DNA from: Nilaparvata lugens
Taxonomy: Eukaryota; Arthropoda; Insecta; Hemiptera; Delphacidae
Assembly (NCBI RefSeq): GCF_014356525.2
Contig: NC_052509.1
Coordinates: forward strand, 33,627,852 to 33,691,851
DNA: 64,000 bases
Direction of reading: 5' to 3'
The position numbers and the translations under genes were made by a program. Positions 54,504 to 64,000 of the stretch are shown here, piece by piece. A model generated the notes under the pieces. The model was not told the origin of the DNA. It searched no databases and saw only the letters and a list, made by a program, of their open reading frames with translations. Each line of letters opens with the position of its first letter. The first letter of the stretch is position 1.

Positions 54504-54790
54504 ACAGGAAACACACAACATGGATAGATTAAACACTGGGGCGATTGCTGAGATCGGGATTATCTCTTGCGCTCAGCTAAAAACTGGTTTTTGCAATTTA
54601 GAAACTTAAATTATTGTTTGGAAATTTTCGACGAGCTGTGCTGTCTTCTTCAACCATGTAGGGACTCTGGGAGTCCCTAATAAACTGGGAGTCTAAATAA
54701 CCTAACAATTAATAAATCTGGGAGTCAAACAATAATATTTAAGTTTCTTAGTGTTTTTAATCTATCTATGTCATGTGTTTCCTGTTTTAT
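54504..54790. repeat. nested inverted repeat at the 3' end of the Penelope-like element
   Basis: Outer arms 54504-54538 and 54751-54790 (AAACAGGAAACACA with ATAGATTAAA) and inner arms about 54598-54620 and 54728-54750 (AAACTTAAATTATTGTTTGG type). GGGACTC/GAGTCCC makes a central hairpin at about 54661-54677, and CTGGGAGTC occurs three times. Confidence 0.8.
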
Positions 54791-55665
54791 TACCATAATT
54801 TAGTATTTTCATATTGGAATTTATATCTGTAAAATTATGGCCTGAATCTATCAAGTGTTCAGCAAATGCCAACTTTTGTGTATAATTTTTAGATTTTAGT
54901 GCTTGGATATGTTCTCGGAACCTGATATGGAAATTTCTACCCTTTTGTCCAATATAGAATTTGTTGCAATCACTACATTCAAGTTCATAGATTCCAGATT
55001 TTTTAAACTCATCTTGCTGTACATTTAAATTTGATTTATTTTTTATAAGCTCGAATGCATTATTTGTTGTCCTATAACCTAAAATGAATTTATGTTTTGT
55101 AAAGGTTTTTCTTATAGCTTTATTAAATATTGTGTTATATGAAACACAAATATATTCTTTATTTCCTACATTTCCTTGATTATTTTGAGTTCTATTCTGT
55201 ATTACTTTTTCTTTTTGTTTGTAAATCATTCTATCAATAGTTTTGGTATTATATCCATTTGTTATTGCCATATATTTTATTATTTTCTTCTCTTTTCTGT
55301 AATTATCTTTTGACATGGGAATATTTATTAGCCTGTATATCATTGAATTGAAAGTTGAAATTTTTTGTTGCCAAGGATGATTTGAATCTCTAGGAATTAT
55401 ACAATCTGTATGTGTAGGTTTTCTATAAATGCTGAAATCATGTTTGTTATCTTTCATACTAATCGTTAAATCAAGAAAATTTATTTCATGTTCTTAAGCT
55501 TCCATCGTAAATTTTATAGAAGGTGATATTGAATGTAAATATAATTAAAAATCTTCATGTGTTTTATCTTCATTATTATACAGACATATTTTATCATCAA
55601 CATATCTGTGCCAATAAATTATATTTTTCTTCATAGGATTATTAAATAATAATAAATAATAGAGA
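54539..55665 (-). mobile_element. Penelope-like element, 5'-truncated
   Basis: Minus strand: RT end with YVDD motif, thumb/linker, GIY-YIG endonuclease, and a 3' region folding into the inverted repeat. The combination of RT and C-terminal GIY-YIG is diagnostic of Penelope-like elements. Confidence 0.85.
54771..55457 (-). CDS. Penelope-like ORF: RT C-terminus and GIY-YIG endonuclease
   Basis: An open frame of 228 codons. Residues 1-30 have the RT end typical of the family (FSIYRKPTHTDCIIP, SNHPWQQK). Residues 155-210 are a GIY-YIG nuclease: SGIYELECSDCNKFYIGQKG, then FHIRFREH and AFAEHLIDSGHNF. The CxxC (161, 164) and later histidines (201, 207) are arranged as in the zinc-containing nuclease of Penelope-like elements. 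The catalytic Y of GIY, Y of YIG, the arginine and E182 are all present. Upstream, past a TAA near 55497, the same protein continues as YWHRYVDDKICLYNNEDKTH (about 55560-55620), so the true RT is longer and this frame is its C-terminal part. The start methionine is internal. The domain itself is undamaged. Confidence 0.85.
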   Translation of the reverse strand: MKDNKHDFSIYRKPTHTDCIIPRDSNHPWQQKISTFNSMIYRLINIPMSKDNYRKEKKIIKYMAITNGYNTKTIDRMIYKQKEKVIQNRTQNNQGNVGNKEYICVSYNTIFNKAIRKTFTKHKFILGYRTTNNAFELIKNKSNLNVQQDEFKKSGIYELECSDCNKFYIGQKGRNFHIRFREHIQALKSKNYTQKLAFAEHLIDSGHNFTDINSNMKILNYGNKTGNT

Positions 55666-56074
55666 TAAAATAATAAAATTAATCCAATTACACACCAATA
55701 ACCCCATTTTTGATAGAATCATGCGAATTTAAATCAACAATTTATAGTTTTAGTTCATATAATCATATGAATACACTAACATTTGATCAAAATAAGAATC
55801 TTCCAGCAGTATTTATTTATTTACTTCTTATCACTTGAAAATGGCATCAATGTCCGAAACATGTTGTGTTAAGTAATTCAAAAAGGGTACTGAGATTTTT
55901 ATTCTTCTTTCTATTGCATGAGAAAAGTTTCATGGAAGAGGGCTTCACAAAATGCGTTTCTCCGGTGTGCATCCCGCCTTAGTAAACTCTAAATTGCAGT
56001 AAGGGGTTACATTATGGGGAGGTACTTATTATTCATCTGTGAAACCACTGTTTCACAGAAACAGTGTGTTTACA
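55666..56074. other. non-coding; contains dispersed repeat copy 2 at 55800-55890
   Basis: Matches 12341-12480 around ATGGCAT and CGAAACATGTTGTGTT. Otherwise nothing. Confidence 0.45.
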
Positions 56075-56462
56075 CAAAAAATCTGGTGTGGCGCACTCAC
56101 ACAACTTTCCTTGCTGTTATGAAATTTGATCACCTTATGCTAGTGTTCACGCGCATCTCAAGTCTACTATTCAAAGATCTAAGCCAGCTGGTGACAGGAC
56201 AATAACGCTAGAGACACATGAGGTCTGCTATCTCTTCATAGTGAATGATTTGATAGAATCAACAGTTGCCAAAAGTTTGCAATTGAAGAAACCCTGTTTT
56301 TGACAACATTTTCGCTATTTCAGCCACCATCTTGAATTGCATCAGATCGAAACTGTTTGTGTCGGATCCTTATAGTGTAAGGACCTTAAGTTCCAAATTT
56401 CAAGTCATTCCGTTAATTGGGAGATGAGATATCGTGTACACAGACGCACATACACTCATACA

Positions 56463-56531
<69 letters not shown>

Positions 56532-56668
56532 GACCAATACCCAAAAACAACTTTTTTGGACTCAGGGGACCTTGAAATGTATAGAAATTTGGGAATTGGC
56601 GTACCTTAATTTTTTCGGAAAGCATTACTTTCCTTACCTATGGTAATAGGGCAAAGAAAGTAAAAAGT
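56075..56668 (+). repeat. CA-microsatellite dispersed repeat, copy 2
   Basis: As at 12978-13735, but it keeps the right end with a hairpin (ACTTTCCTTACC and AGAAAGT arms around TATGGTAATAGGG, 56628-56662). The CA run is at 56459-56526 with one CC interruption. Confidence 0.8.
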
Positions 56669-57019
56669 TAGTTACAGTAATGCTGTTCAAAGGAAGTCGA
56701 GAACATGCTCAACCCCTTTTTTCTCAACTGATTGTGTTTTGTTCAAGACATATTTGAAAAGTGGTAATTAATTTGGTGATTAATATAAATTCTCAAAGAT
56801 TGCGGAATACCCGTGACCCGTAAAAACTGTGATACCAAGACCATACACAGAGGCATATGAAAAATCATTTGACTCGCTCTTATTTTTGTCAAAATTATAA
56901 GTTTGGTAGCTCCAACACAATAATTAAGATTATTTTAATTACAGAGGTACCATACATTATTGTTTCTTGTACCATACAGTATAATAATTATGTACTGTAG
57001 TAATATATGATTGTGTAAC
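56669..57019. other. non-coding
   Basis: Nothing recognised. Confidence 0.3.
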
Positions 57020-57420
57020 ATAGAATTACTAATAGTTCTGTGAACAGTAGACCTCACGCAGTTTTTCTCATCCACAATCTGATGTCACCTGTTTCTAGTT
57101 GATTCAGTTGAATCACAATTCACAGTTGAATCATAATTTACTCTTAAAAACTGTTGTTTGTTCTCTCCAAGATCAAACTCACTTAATAAGTTAATAAAGT
57201 CAGTTCACGTTTGAATTTGATCCCATATGATAATTTATCCAGTTTCGTGATAATCTTCCATCTGATAAAAATATTTCTAAACTATTTTAGAATAATTTTT
57301 TTTTAATCAAGAATATTATAATTTCTTTGGCATTATTCAATTCATTTAAACATTTTTCATTTCATTTTCAATCACCTATTGAATTTGTTTTTCAAATGTG
57401 AGAATATTGGTACTGCATCA
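57020..57420 (+). repeat. DR-B element copy 3, partial
   Basis: Plus-strand match to the reverse of 37300-37581 (GTTCTGTGAACAGTAGACCT, TTCACGTTTGAATTTG, ATCACCTATTGAATTTG). The 3' half is missing. Confidence 0.75.
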
Positions 57421-58913
57421 TGAAAAATATTGAAACCCTACCTTATAGAAATAGACACGGCCATCTGAGGTGTGTTTCAACCTTTTCTTCTATGGTATAG
57501 AGCTGATGAATGGCTAGATACAGGTTCCTTCAACAATGCCACAATCAGTGGCGTATCCTGTGGGAGGGGGATATGGGTATGAGTCCTCACTCCCCAAATG
57601 GAATTTAATATTTTTTTGTGGTCGGATCAGCCACAAACATTAGCTTGATATTGTATAAGTCGAAAAATATATAAGGGATGAGGGAATAGTACAATGATAA
57701 TAATAATTATTATGAGCTAAACAGAGAGGTCTAGTGAGTTGGGACACAGAGATAGCAGAAAACTACAGATATCACTTCAAAATTAGTTATCGTTGTTACG
57801 GTACTTTTACTATCTATTATTTTGTCATCTTTTACCTCTGTAGCTTATATCGTTCTAGTTGACTATTAGTTTATTTAGTTCCTTGTTTGTGTTTGCAAAA
57901 TGAGACAGCCGTAGCTGCAGCTCATATCCTTGAACAACAGCAGCTTTTTCCAGGGCTCCCTCAAAATTCCCCAGTTATGATCACCGGGCGTAGTTTTCAC
58001 CTGCACAGGGGAACATATACTACCTATATTTGGAAAAACTGTTTCATGTTTGAAGAGGTAAGAAGAAATGCTAAAAATGTAGAGAAAATAAATTGCAAAT
58101 CTGAAATAGACTACTAAAAAATTGATGAATTTTGTAAGTTGATTTTGCAAATGCACAATTAAATTTGTTGAATATTCAGACTTGGATACTACACGAAATT
58201 CACTCTAAATACTCTTGATTATTATCAATTAGAGCACTAGTATAAGTGTAACATTCAATTGCATTGCAATTGACTCTCCTTTGCCAAGTACTTTATCTAG
58301 CTCCATCCACATACTGCATGCTGTAACTGGTAGAGTTTGAGGCGGCGCTATCTCCACTACATCACTTCTTAATAGATCTACAGAAGTGGTCTGACAAGTC
58401 GATCCCTTGTTTTTCGGTGCGTGAACGGGCAGACATTGAAGGAAGCTAACTGCAAATGTCTGACTGCTATATTCCTAATAAAAAATTAAGACTAGCTTAG
58501 CTAGGATGGTTGACTCAAATAGCTGGAAACTATTTGACTAATGTCATTGCTATGCATATAGTTAGTTGACCGAGCGAAGTGAGTGATTTATGAATTAATA
58601 TTATGAATTATCTCATCCAATCAGTGTTATTATACCTTTCAGATTTATCATTAAATTTTCAATATTTACAATTATATGTTTTTGTATCAGTAATTTGAAT
58701 AAATAAATCAGTAGCTTCAATTATTTGTCGTGAACGACTACATAACAGGATATTCTCTCAAATGAAAAACTGAGTAGCTAACAACTTATTAATATTTTTT
58801 ATTATTTCCTAGAAATGAGATGACACAAAAACAAAATTTCAAGAAAATTTTATTTGAAATGAGGTAAATAACAAATTATGTTCTCAGACCAATCACAAAT
58901 AAAGGCCCGCCGC
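57421..58913. other. 1.5 kb without recognised genes
   Basis: TTGACCGAGCGAAGTGAGTG at about 58563 matches the DR-B end. An open frame at 57887-58117 (AAAHILEQQQLFPGLPQNSP) shows no motif I can name. Confidence 0.35.
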
Positions 58914-59128
58914 AAAGTAGACCCACGCTAATCAACGAAAAGCAACACACGCCTTGGGATGTTTTTAAACCATTGCTAAGCTTCTCCAGACATGTGTGTA
59001 ATACATGCAATGAATAATCCACTTGTCAGCTGATTGATTATGAATAATTCTATGGTAATGGCCTACAAAACATGCCACGGTGTGGGCTGCTTTTAGTGGA
59101 TTAGCGTGGGCCTACTTTGCGGGGGGCC
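58914..59128. mobile_element. 215-bp MITE, TSD AAA
   Basis: Inverted ends of about 50 bp: GGCCC(G/C)CCGCAAAGTAG then CCCACGCTAATC. AAA on both sides (58911-58913, 59129-59131). No coding. Confidence 0.85.
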
Positions 59129-59131
59129 AAA

Positions 59132-59880
59132 GTCAGGGAAGAATATACATTTCATGCTAGAATAAGTTACTGTGATATTGAAAATATTGAGAGTTCGATA
59201 TGATATTGTTCCTGTTTCATTTTTCAGGCTATTGAACTGCGTGAACTAGATAACTTGATCTGAAATAGACTTTGATTTTGACGAATTTTAATATAGTGAG
59301 AGAGTAACTTCTTTTCAAGAGGAATCTACCTCACAATAGCTTTATCAGCGTCTTTGCAACCATTGCAATGAGAAACCCTATATACTCGACTACTTGTATA
59401 CAATATTATCTATCATATAAAAAAAATCAATTCCATTGAAAAATATTCTATAAGAACAAGAATACAATCTGTAGTAAGTGTTAACCGAATGGACATGCTG
59501 ATTAGTAATTTTTGAATTGGTTAGGTATTTGTTCTACAGATGGATGAACAATAAATGATATATGAACGAAGAGCTGTGCGGATGCCCTGCAGTTTTTCTG
59601 AAATAGAAAATAACAAATAAATTAACTATGATTTATAGGTTTTAAACCAATTCCAGACAACAGTATTTTACTGGCAGAAAGTACACTGTAGCTTCAGCAA
59701 TGTTGAAATAGGATAATGCAATGGAGTTTTAAAATGAGGTTATTTATATAATTCCACCTAATAAAATAGAATAAATTCGTAGCAATCGGTCCAATTGCCA
59801 TGTTCTGGCACAGTTTATTTATCACAAGAAGTACCATCACTTGTGAAAATGATCAACCGCAAAACTGTTCCTATCTCCAA
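59132..59880. other. non-coding; probably decayed Gypsy-3 downstream of gag
   Basis: No protease or pol motif could be read in any minus-strand frame, so Gypsy-3 seems to end or decay here. Confidence 0.35.
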
Positions 59881-61471
59881 TTAATTTATACAACACATTT
59901 CAATGATCCAATTTCCATGACCAGCTTGGCTACGAGTCCCTTCCAAGTAGTTGTTGTTTGCACCTAACCTATCACTCCTTTTAACAAAACTGTTGTGGCC
60001 CAGTTGACTATCAATATTCTGTAGCCTCCATAAACAATTCTCAAATTTATCATAAGAGTCAAAATCATGAGTGCTCATTGCAGACTGGATTGAATAAGGT
60101 AGCTTACTTATAAGAATCTCAACCAAGTTGTTATTTTCTAATGGAGTATCCAGTAATCCATTCAGGTATTTTAAGTGTGCTGCGAATCCAGTCATACTTA
60201 AACCCTGGTTCTTATCATACCGGCAAGTGAGAATGTGTGACAGCAATGTTCTCTGCTTCGCTGGTGACCAGAATGTAGAAAGAAATTTTTGTATAAACTC
60301 ATTCAATGAATGGAATTCGGACACTCTGCTCCGAAAATAAATTAGTGGTCCCCCAAGCTTACTGACAGTTGAATTTTCCAAGCAAGCCAAGGAATATTAG
60401 CCATTGAGTTGACAAGTTCTATCTGTTCTATAAATGAGCGTGCTTGTAAACCAGATGGCGAATTATGAAATATTGGTAGACTTGACATAAGTTGGTTTAT
60501 GTTTACACTACTACTGCCTGAATTATAAGTTACCATACTATTTTTTATTCGGTTACATTCCACCTGTGTTTCAGCTAGTTGCTTTTTTAACTCAAGAATA
60601 GCATCAGAGTCGTTGCACTCGGTATTAATTTGAGAAAGGTCTACCTTCAATTGATTTATCTGAGAGGTATGCTTTGTTTGTAGCTTTTCAACCTTATCCA
60701 ACCTAACATCAGACTTTGTGAATTTTTCTCCCATCCTGTTCTCCAACTCTGCACATTTATTATTAGTTTCCTTCTGTTGTTTCAGAACTTTATTATTGGT
60801 TTCTACTTTCGCGCTGTTTATCTGGTCTAGCGTGAATGTAGTGATCTCAGTAGCTTTAGTTGTAATCTCACCTTGTAGATTCTCAATGTTTTCCAACAAT
60901 TGTTTTTGTAAATCTTCCTTTCTCACCATCACCTGTCCATTCAATGTCAATGACAACTGATTCATCTCTTGTTTTAATATGAAATTTCACTTTTAAATTC
61001 AGCTTTAATTCCAGATTTCTGTTGTTTGAACTCCAAACTAATACTGCTCATCTTATCTTTCTTTATCTGCAAAATTTGTGTTATCATTTCGGCTTTCAAA
61101 TCTGCATTTTGTTGTTTCATGGCATCTAGGAGAATATTGTAAGAGCCGGGTATTGCAAGGACATCGTTGATATGCGGCGAGTTGATCTTATCCTCTTTAC
61201 GGGCGCGGGCATCTGCTCCGGTGTGGCCTTCCTCGATTTCGGCGACGGTTTCGGTGTGGACTTCCTCGATGTTGGCGACGGTCCCGGCTGGGGATGACAG
61301 TCTTGAATCGAGTAGGAGTCGGCTCTCTCCAAAATGTGTTGATGACAGGCTCTCTCCAGCCCCCAGATTGAAGTCGATGGAGGTAGTGCTGAGGACCGGG
61401 CGTGGAAGATGTTCTGGTGAATATGTCTCGTCCTCCGACGTGACCGCAGTGGTGTGATGTTCATCGGCCAT
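59881..61471 (-). pseudogene. Gypsy-3 gag with long coiled coil, frameshifted
   Basis: The frame is open from 61567, but the likely start is the ATG at 61471 (MADEHHTTAVTSEDETYSPE). Segment 1 ends near 60974 with a frameshift. Segment 2 (60342-60965) is a heptad-rich coiled coil (MVRKEDLQKQLLENIENLQG, ETNNKCAELENRMGEKFTK, LEKKQLAETQVECNR-like). It is followed by the capsid start LPIFHNSPSGLQARSFIEQI and ANIPWLAWKIQLSVSLGDH. A second frame shift near 60380 leads to segment 3, the rest of the capsid (LNEFIQKFLSTFWSPAKQRT, MTGFAAHLKYLNGLLDTPLE, LVEILISKLPYSIQSAMSTH). The long N-terminal coiled coil sets it apart from Gypsy-1 and Gypsy-2 gags. No zinc knuckle is seen before the end. Confidence 0.78.
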
Positions 61472-61962
61472 GTTAGTTGTTTCAAAATCAGTGAATAAGT
61501 GAAGATATAAAAGGTCGATGATCTTGTAGTGAATTGTTGAAAAACGAAATGGTGGGGTGTCATGCAAAATGTACGTTTGGATTATACTTGCAGGTTAGTT
61601 GGGAAATAATAATTATAATCAATAACCACAGCATGAAACTAGAAAATTATCCGCGACAATTATTGGTAGGTTATTTGCGGCCAACTTATGCACATTGTGT
61701 GCTAAACAAACAAATAACATAAATAATAAACGTACATTAACAATATAAATTTTTGCTTCAAGTTTAATAAAGCTTGAATAGTGCTAATTCGGGTATGTTC
61801 ATTTATAATTGAACAAGAACAACCTATGAAAACCTTTTTGAAAAATCTGCTCATTAAAGGATGACAGTAAAATAAAAATCAGGAGTAATCTTGGGCTATA
61901 CACTACATGCATAAAACTTGTTCAACCTTGGTTATAACTTATTTAAAATAACACAAGTAAGC

Positions 61963-62180
61963 AATGTAAGCAGTAGGCTTAAAGTTTGCTGGATATACAC
62001 CCATTTTCTGAATTAAAAATATATTAATTACTGCCTCCAGATTTCAGATCCTCCTGTAAAGAATAATAAATAATGTAGGCTTGAAGTTCGCTGAATACAG
62101 ACTAATTCCTGGAAATAAAAATTAATTTCTGTCTCAAGATTGTAGTTCCTCCTGTAAAGAATAATATTTTCAAGTAATGT
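61963..62180 (-). repeat. about 103-bp tandem duplication in the Gypsy-3 leader
   Basis: Two diverged copies, each from GTAGGCTT(A/G)AAGTT to CCTCCTGTAAAGAATAAT, plus the start of a third (GTAGGCTCC) at about 62176. Confidence 0.82.
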
Positions 62181-62199
62181 AGGCTCCACTGTCTTCCTT

Positions 62200-62217
62200 G
62201 AGTCCCTGTTCGGGTGC
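62200..62217 (-). other. primer-binding site, tRNA-Lys type
   Basis: TGGCACCCGAACAGGGAC on the minus strand differs by one base from the well-known tRNA-Lys1,2-type site TGGCGCCCGAACAGGGAC. Confidence 0.8.
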
Positions 62218-63270
62218 CACGTGTGGTGGTTATACCTGTCTCCTGTCGGTGACGGCACTTATCCAAGGGTTAACTCCTGTTTTGGGAAGTACCCTTGTCA
62301 CACGAAATAGGAAAAAATGTCTAGAGTATACTAGATTATTTTCCTGACAATTAATCAAAGGATTAATTGTACTATATTTCCTCAGGATCAAGTAACTCGA
62401 TGATGGGTTACTATTGACCTCTGAAATGAAAATGATATTAGAAAATAAATAAGCTATAAGCAAGGTCGAACACAGGGTCACTAAGGAACAACATGTGATG
62501 ACAAGTTGCATTTATTTAAATTTACTAAATCATATAAGAATATTGTTTGTTCAATAATTAATAAATGAAGTTGATAATGAAGGGTTAAGCCCATAAACAA
62601 TATAATTTGAATTTTAAAGAGTTCTTTCAAGTTTATAAATTTATTAAGGATGAGCATGTAGTGCTTTCACCCAAGGGTTGCCCGACTCAAGTTTGGACAG
62701 TGTAACGTCAGAATTCTTACAAACGATATACCAGTTTGTCTATGGAAAATTGAGACGAAGATGTTTTGAATGGGCCCATAATATATGCGCACTCACTCAT
62801 GAAGATTTGTTCACTACATGGCTGGCATCTTTCGTCAGGCTGCATGGCATCATATTAGGCTTCATTATTTGACTCACGATTTTAATAATTGATAACTCCT
62901 TTTTAACTGAGACTTGGCAATCAAATTGAATTCTAATGTTACGGGAATTCTACATTAATTGAATTCAGCACTCTTACATAAATTTAACAATGAAACATTT
63001 AAAACGACAAAAAATAACAAATAGGAGTTAGAAATGACTCTCCAATGGAATGCTCAGTTAATCTCTCTCTTTCTTCCTTCTTCTCCGAAATTAAGAAGCT
63101 AGGTTTGGGGAAGAAAAGGTCACATGACCAGTTAATGACCAATCACTGGTCAGAAAAACAAATCTACCAATAGGATGGCTACAAATGAAGAAATGTGCAC
63201 AGGTGTGCCATATAGAATAAATAAATAATTTTACAAATAAAAACTAGAAAACAAGCAAAACAAATATAGG
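62218..63270 (-). repeat. putative 5' LTR of Gypsy-3
   Basis: Inner end at ACCACCACACG next to the primer site. Minus-strand CCAAT-like words (CTATTGG, GATTGG) lie near 63150-63175. The outer boundary is unknown. The 19-bp word TGAAAAATCTGCTCATTAA occurs at 61843 (plus) and about 63290 (minus). Confidence 0.45.
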
Positions 63271-63734
63271 GGATTAATGAGCAGATTTTTCAGCAGGTCA
63301 GAGTGTACAATAAACAATATAATAAAATTGAAAATCGAAGCAAGCAGTCAACAACCAGAAACAGACATGCCGGTTATCAGCTGGCTGATAAGGTAGCCGG
63401 CTCAGTTTGCATCGAGAAACTAACCCTTATTGTAAACAAACATTCATTATGCTGTTATAGGTTATTCGAAAACCATTTACAACTGTTTGTGAATCTGGAT
63501 CTCAATAGATGATTAAATAATAGATTTTGTTGTTATTTCAACAGCCAATAAAGGTGGGTAGTGTAATTTTTAGCTTATTATTATAGAAAGTTGCTTATCA
63601 AAGCTGTTTGGCGAATCTCACCGCGACAACAGTTATAAGCTTAAAGCTTACAGGTTATGTTTATGGTACTTGAACCATACAACGTACGGTACATCTACAT
63701 TCTACAAAAAACAAAAAGGGATTGCAATCTGCAA
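63271..63734. other. non-coding
   Basis: Nothing recognised beyond short inverted words such as CAGCTGGCTGATAAGGTAGCC. Confidence 0.3.
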
Positions 63735-63975
63735 CAGCAGTGACGTCACCGAAATTTATCATTTTCAAAAAGGTGGATTTCAGTCTGTTACTCCATGAAC
63801 TAAGCCACTAGAGTGCAGCACAGTTTGGTCGATAAATTGGTCATATAAAGGCTATTAGATGAAGGTATAAAGGCTATTAGATGAGGTGTCGGTTGGGTGA
63901 AGTGGTTTCACGTCTTTTTCATGATTCCGAAATATTGGGTGAAAAATAAATTGGGTCTGTTGGTTGACCCCCTAC
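63735..63975 (-). repeat. dispersed repeat DR-D, copy 2
   Basis: Reverse complement of 50209-50450, ending at the same CAGACCCAATTT edge. Confidence 0.85.
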
Positions 63976-64000
63976 ATCAATATAGATATCCTGAAAAGGG

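Larger units (their letters stand above)
59881..63270 (-). mobile_element. Ty3/gypsy element (Gypsy-3): LTR, leader, gag
   Basis: Minus strand, right to left: putative LTR (upper limit uncertain), primer-binding site at 62217-62200, 630-base leader with a duplicated segment, then gag. No pol found. The other LTR was not found. Confidence 0.7.

Noticed and set aside
54600..55890. Hammerhead ribozyme in the Penelope-like element
   Set aside because: GTCGAAA-type words occur, but no CTGATGA core at the right spacing was found on either strand.
1..64000. CRISPR array, bacterial operon or endosymbiont insert
   Set aside because: No regularly spaced repeats, no ribosome-binding-site spaced gene runs, and all recognisable coding is eukaryotic retroelement or transposon type.

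Overview
The window is eukaryotic, AT-rich and almost entirely repetitive. It shows insect-type retroelements, tRNA-derived SINE sequence, CA, AT and CTC microsatellites, splice-site-bounded candidate exons, and short recurring TAGGCCTA-type words. The overall look suggests a hemipteran insect, plausibly a planthopper. That is an inference from repeat style, not from a diagnostic gene. No complete host gene is visible. The only host-gene candidates are a minus-strand 5' end near 16.2-16.5 kb, a possible signal-anchor exon at 20.3 kb, and a 114-codon ORF at 30.9 kb that may itself belong to a repeat.

Layout. 0-5.6 kb: a truncated non-LTR retrotransposon (+) inserted in the RT of an errantivirus-like Ty3/gypsy element (-) that keeps protease, gag, a tRNA-Ser primer site and a probable LTR. 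6.9-11.4 kb: a LINE tail (-), then a second gypsy element (+) whose gag is split by a nested palindromic MITE and by a LINE. 12.3-16.5 kb: a CA-microsatellite repeat, a 1.6-kb TIR element with TTA duplications, and candidate host exons. 17-21 kb: a CCTAA-rich diverged repeat array split by a LINE. 21.8-25.6 kb: a near full-length but decayed CR1-like LINE (PHD-finger ORF1, endonuclease, RT). 27.7-32.5 kb: LINE tails, dispersed repeats, a 549-bp TIR element and an inverted-repeat cluster. 32.5-35.5 kb: a LINE (-) and a helix-turn-helix transposase fragment. 35.5-43.7 kb: Helitron-like ends, MITEs, a large inverted duplication with a THAP-domain fragment, and a tRNA-derived SINE. 44-50.2 kb: a deleted gypsy element with MITE-split LTR pieces and a 2.4-kb hAT element with a perfect 8-bp target duplication. 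51.5-55.7 kb: a LINE (-) and a Penelope-like element with a GIY-YIG endonuclease. 56-64 kb: repeats, a MITE, and a gypsy element (-) with coiled-coil gag, tRNA-Lys-type primer site and duplicated leader.

The genes do not form a pathway. The window is a record of transposition into transposons. Several nestings can be read exactly from target-site duplications or from reading frames that resume across an insertion. Most retroelement ORFs carry frameshifts or C-to-T type stops, so most copies look dead. Names such as CR1-like, Harbinger-like or Helitron-like rest on motifs and termini seen by eye; no alignment or database search was possible.
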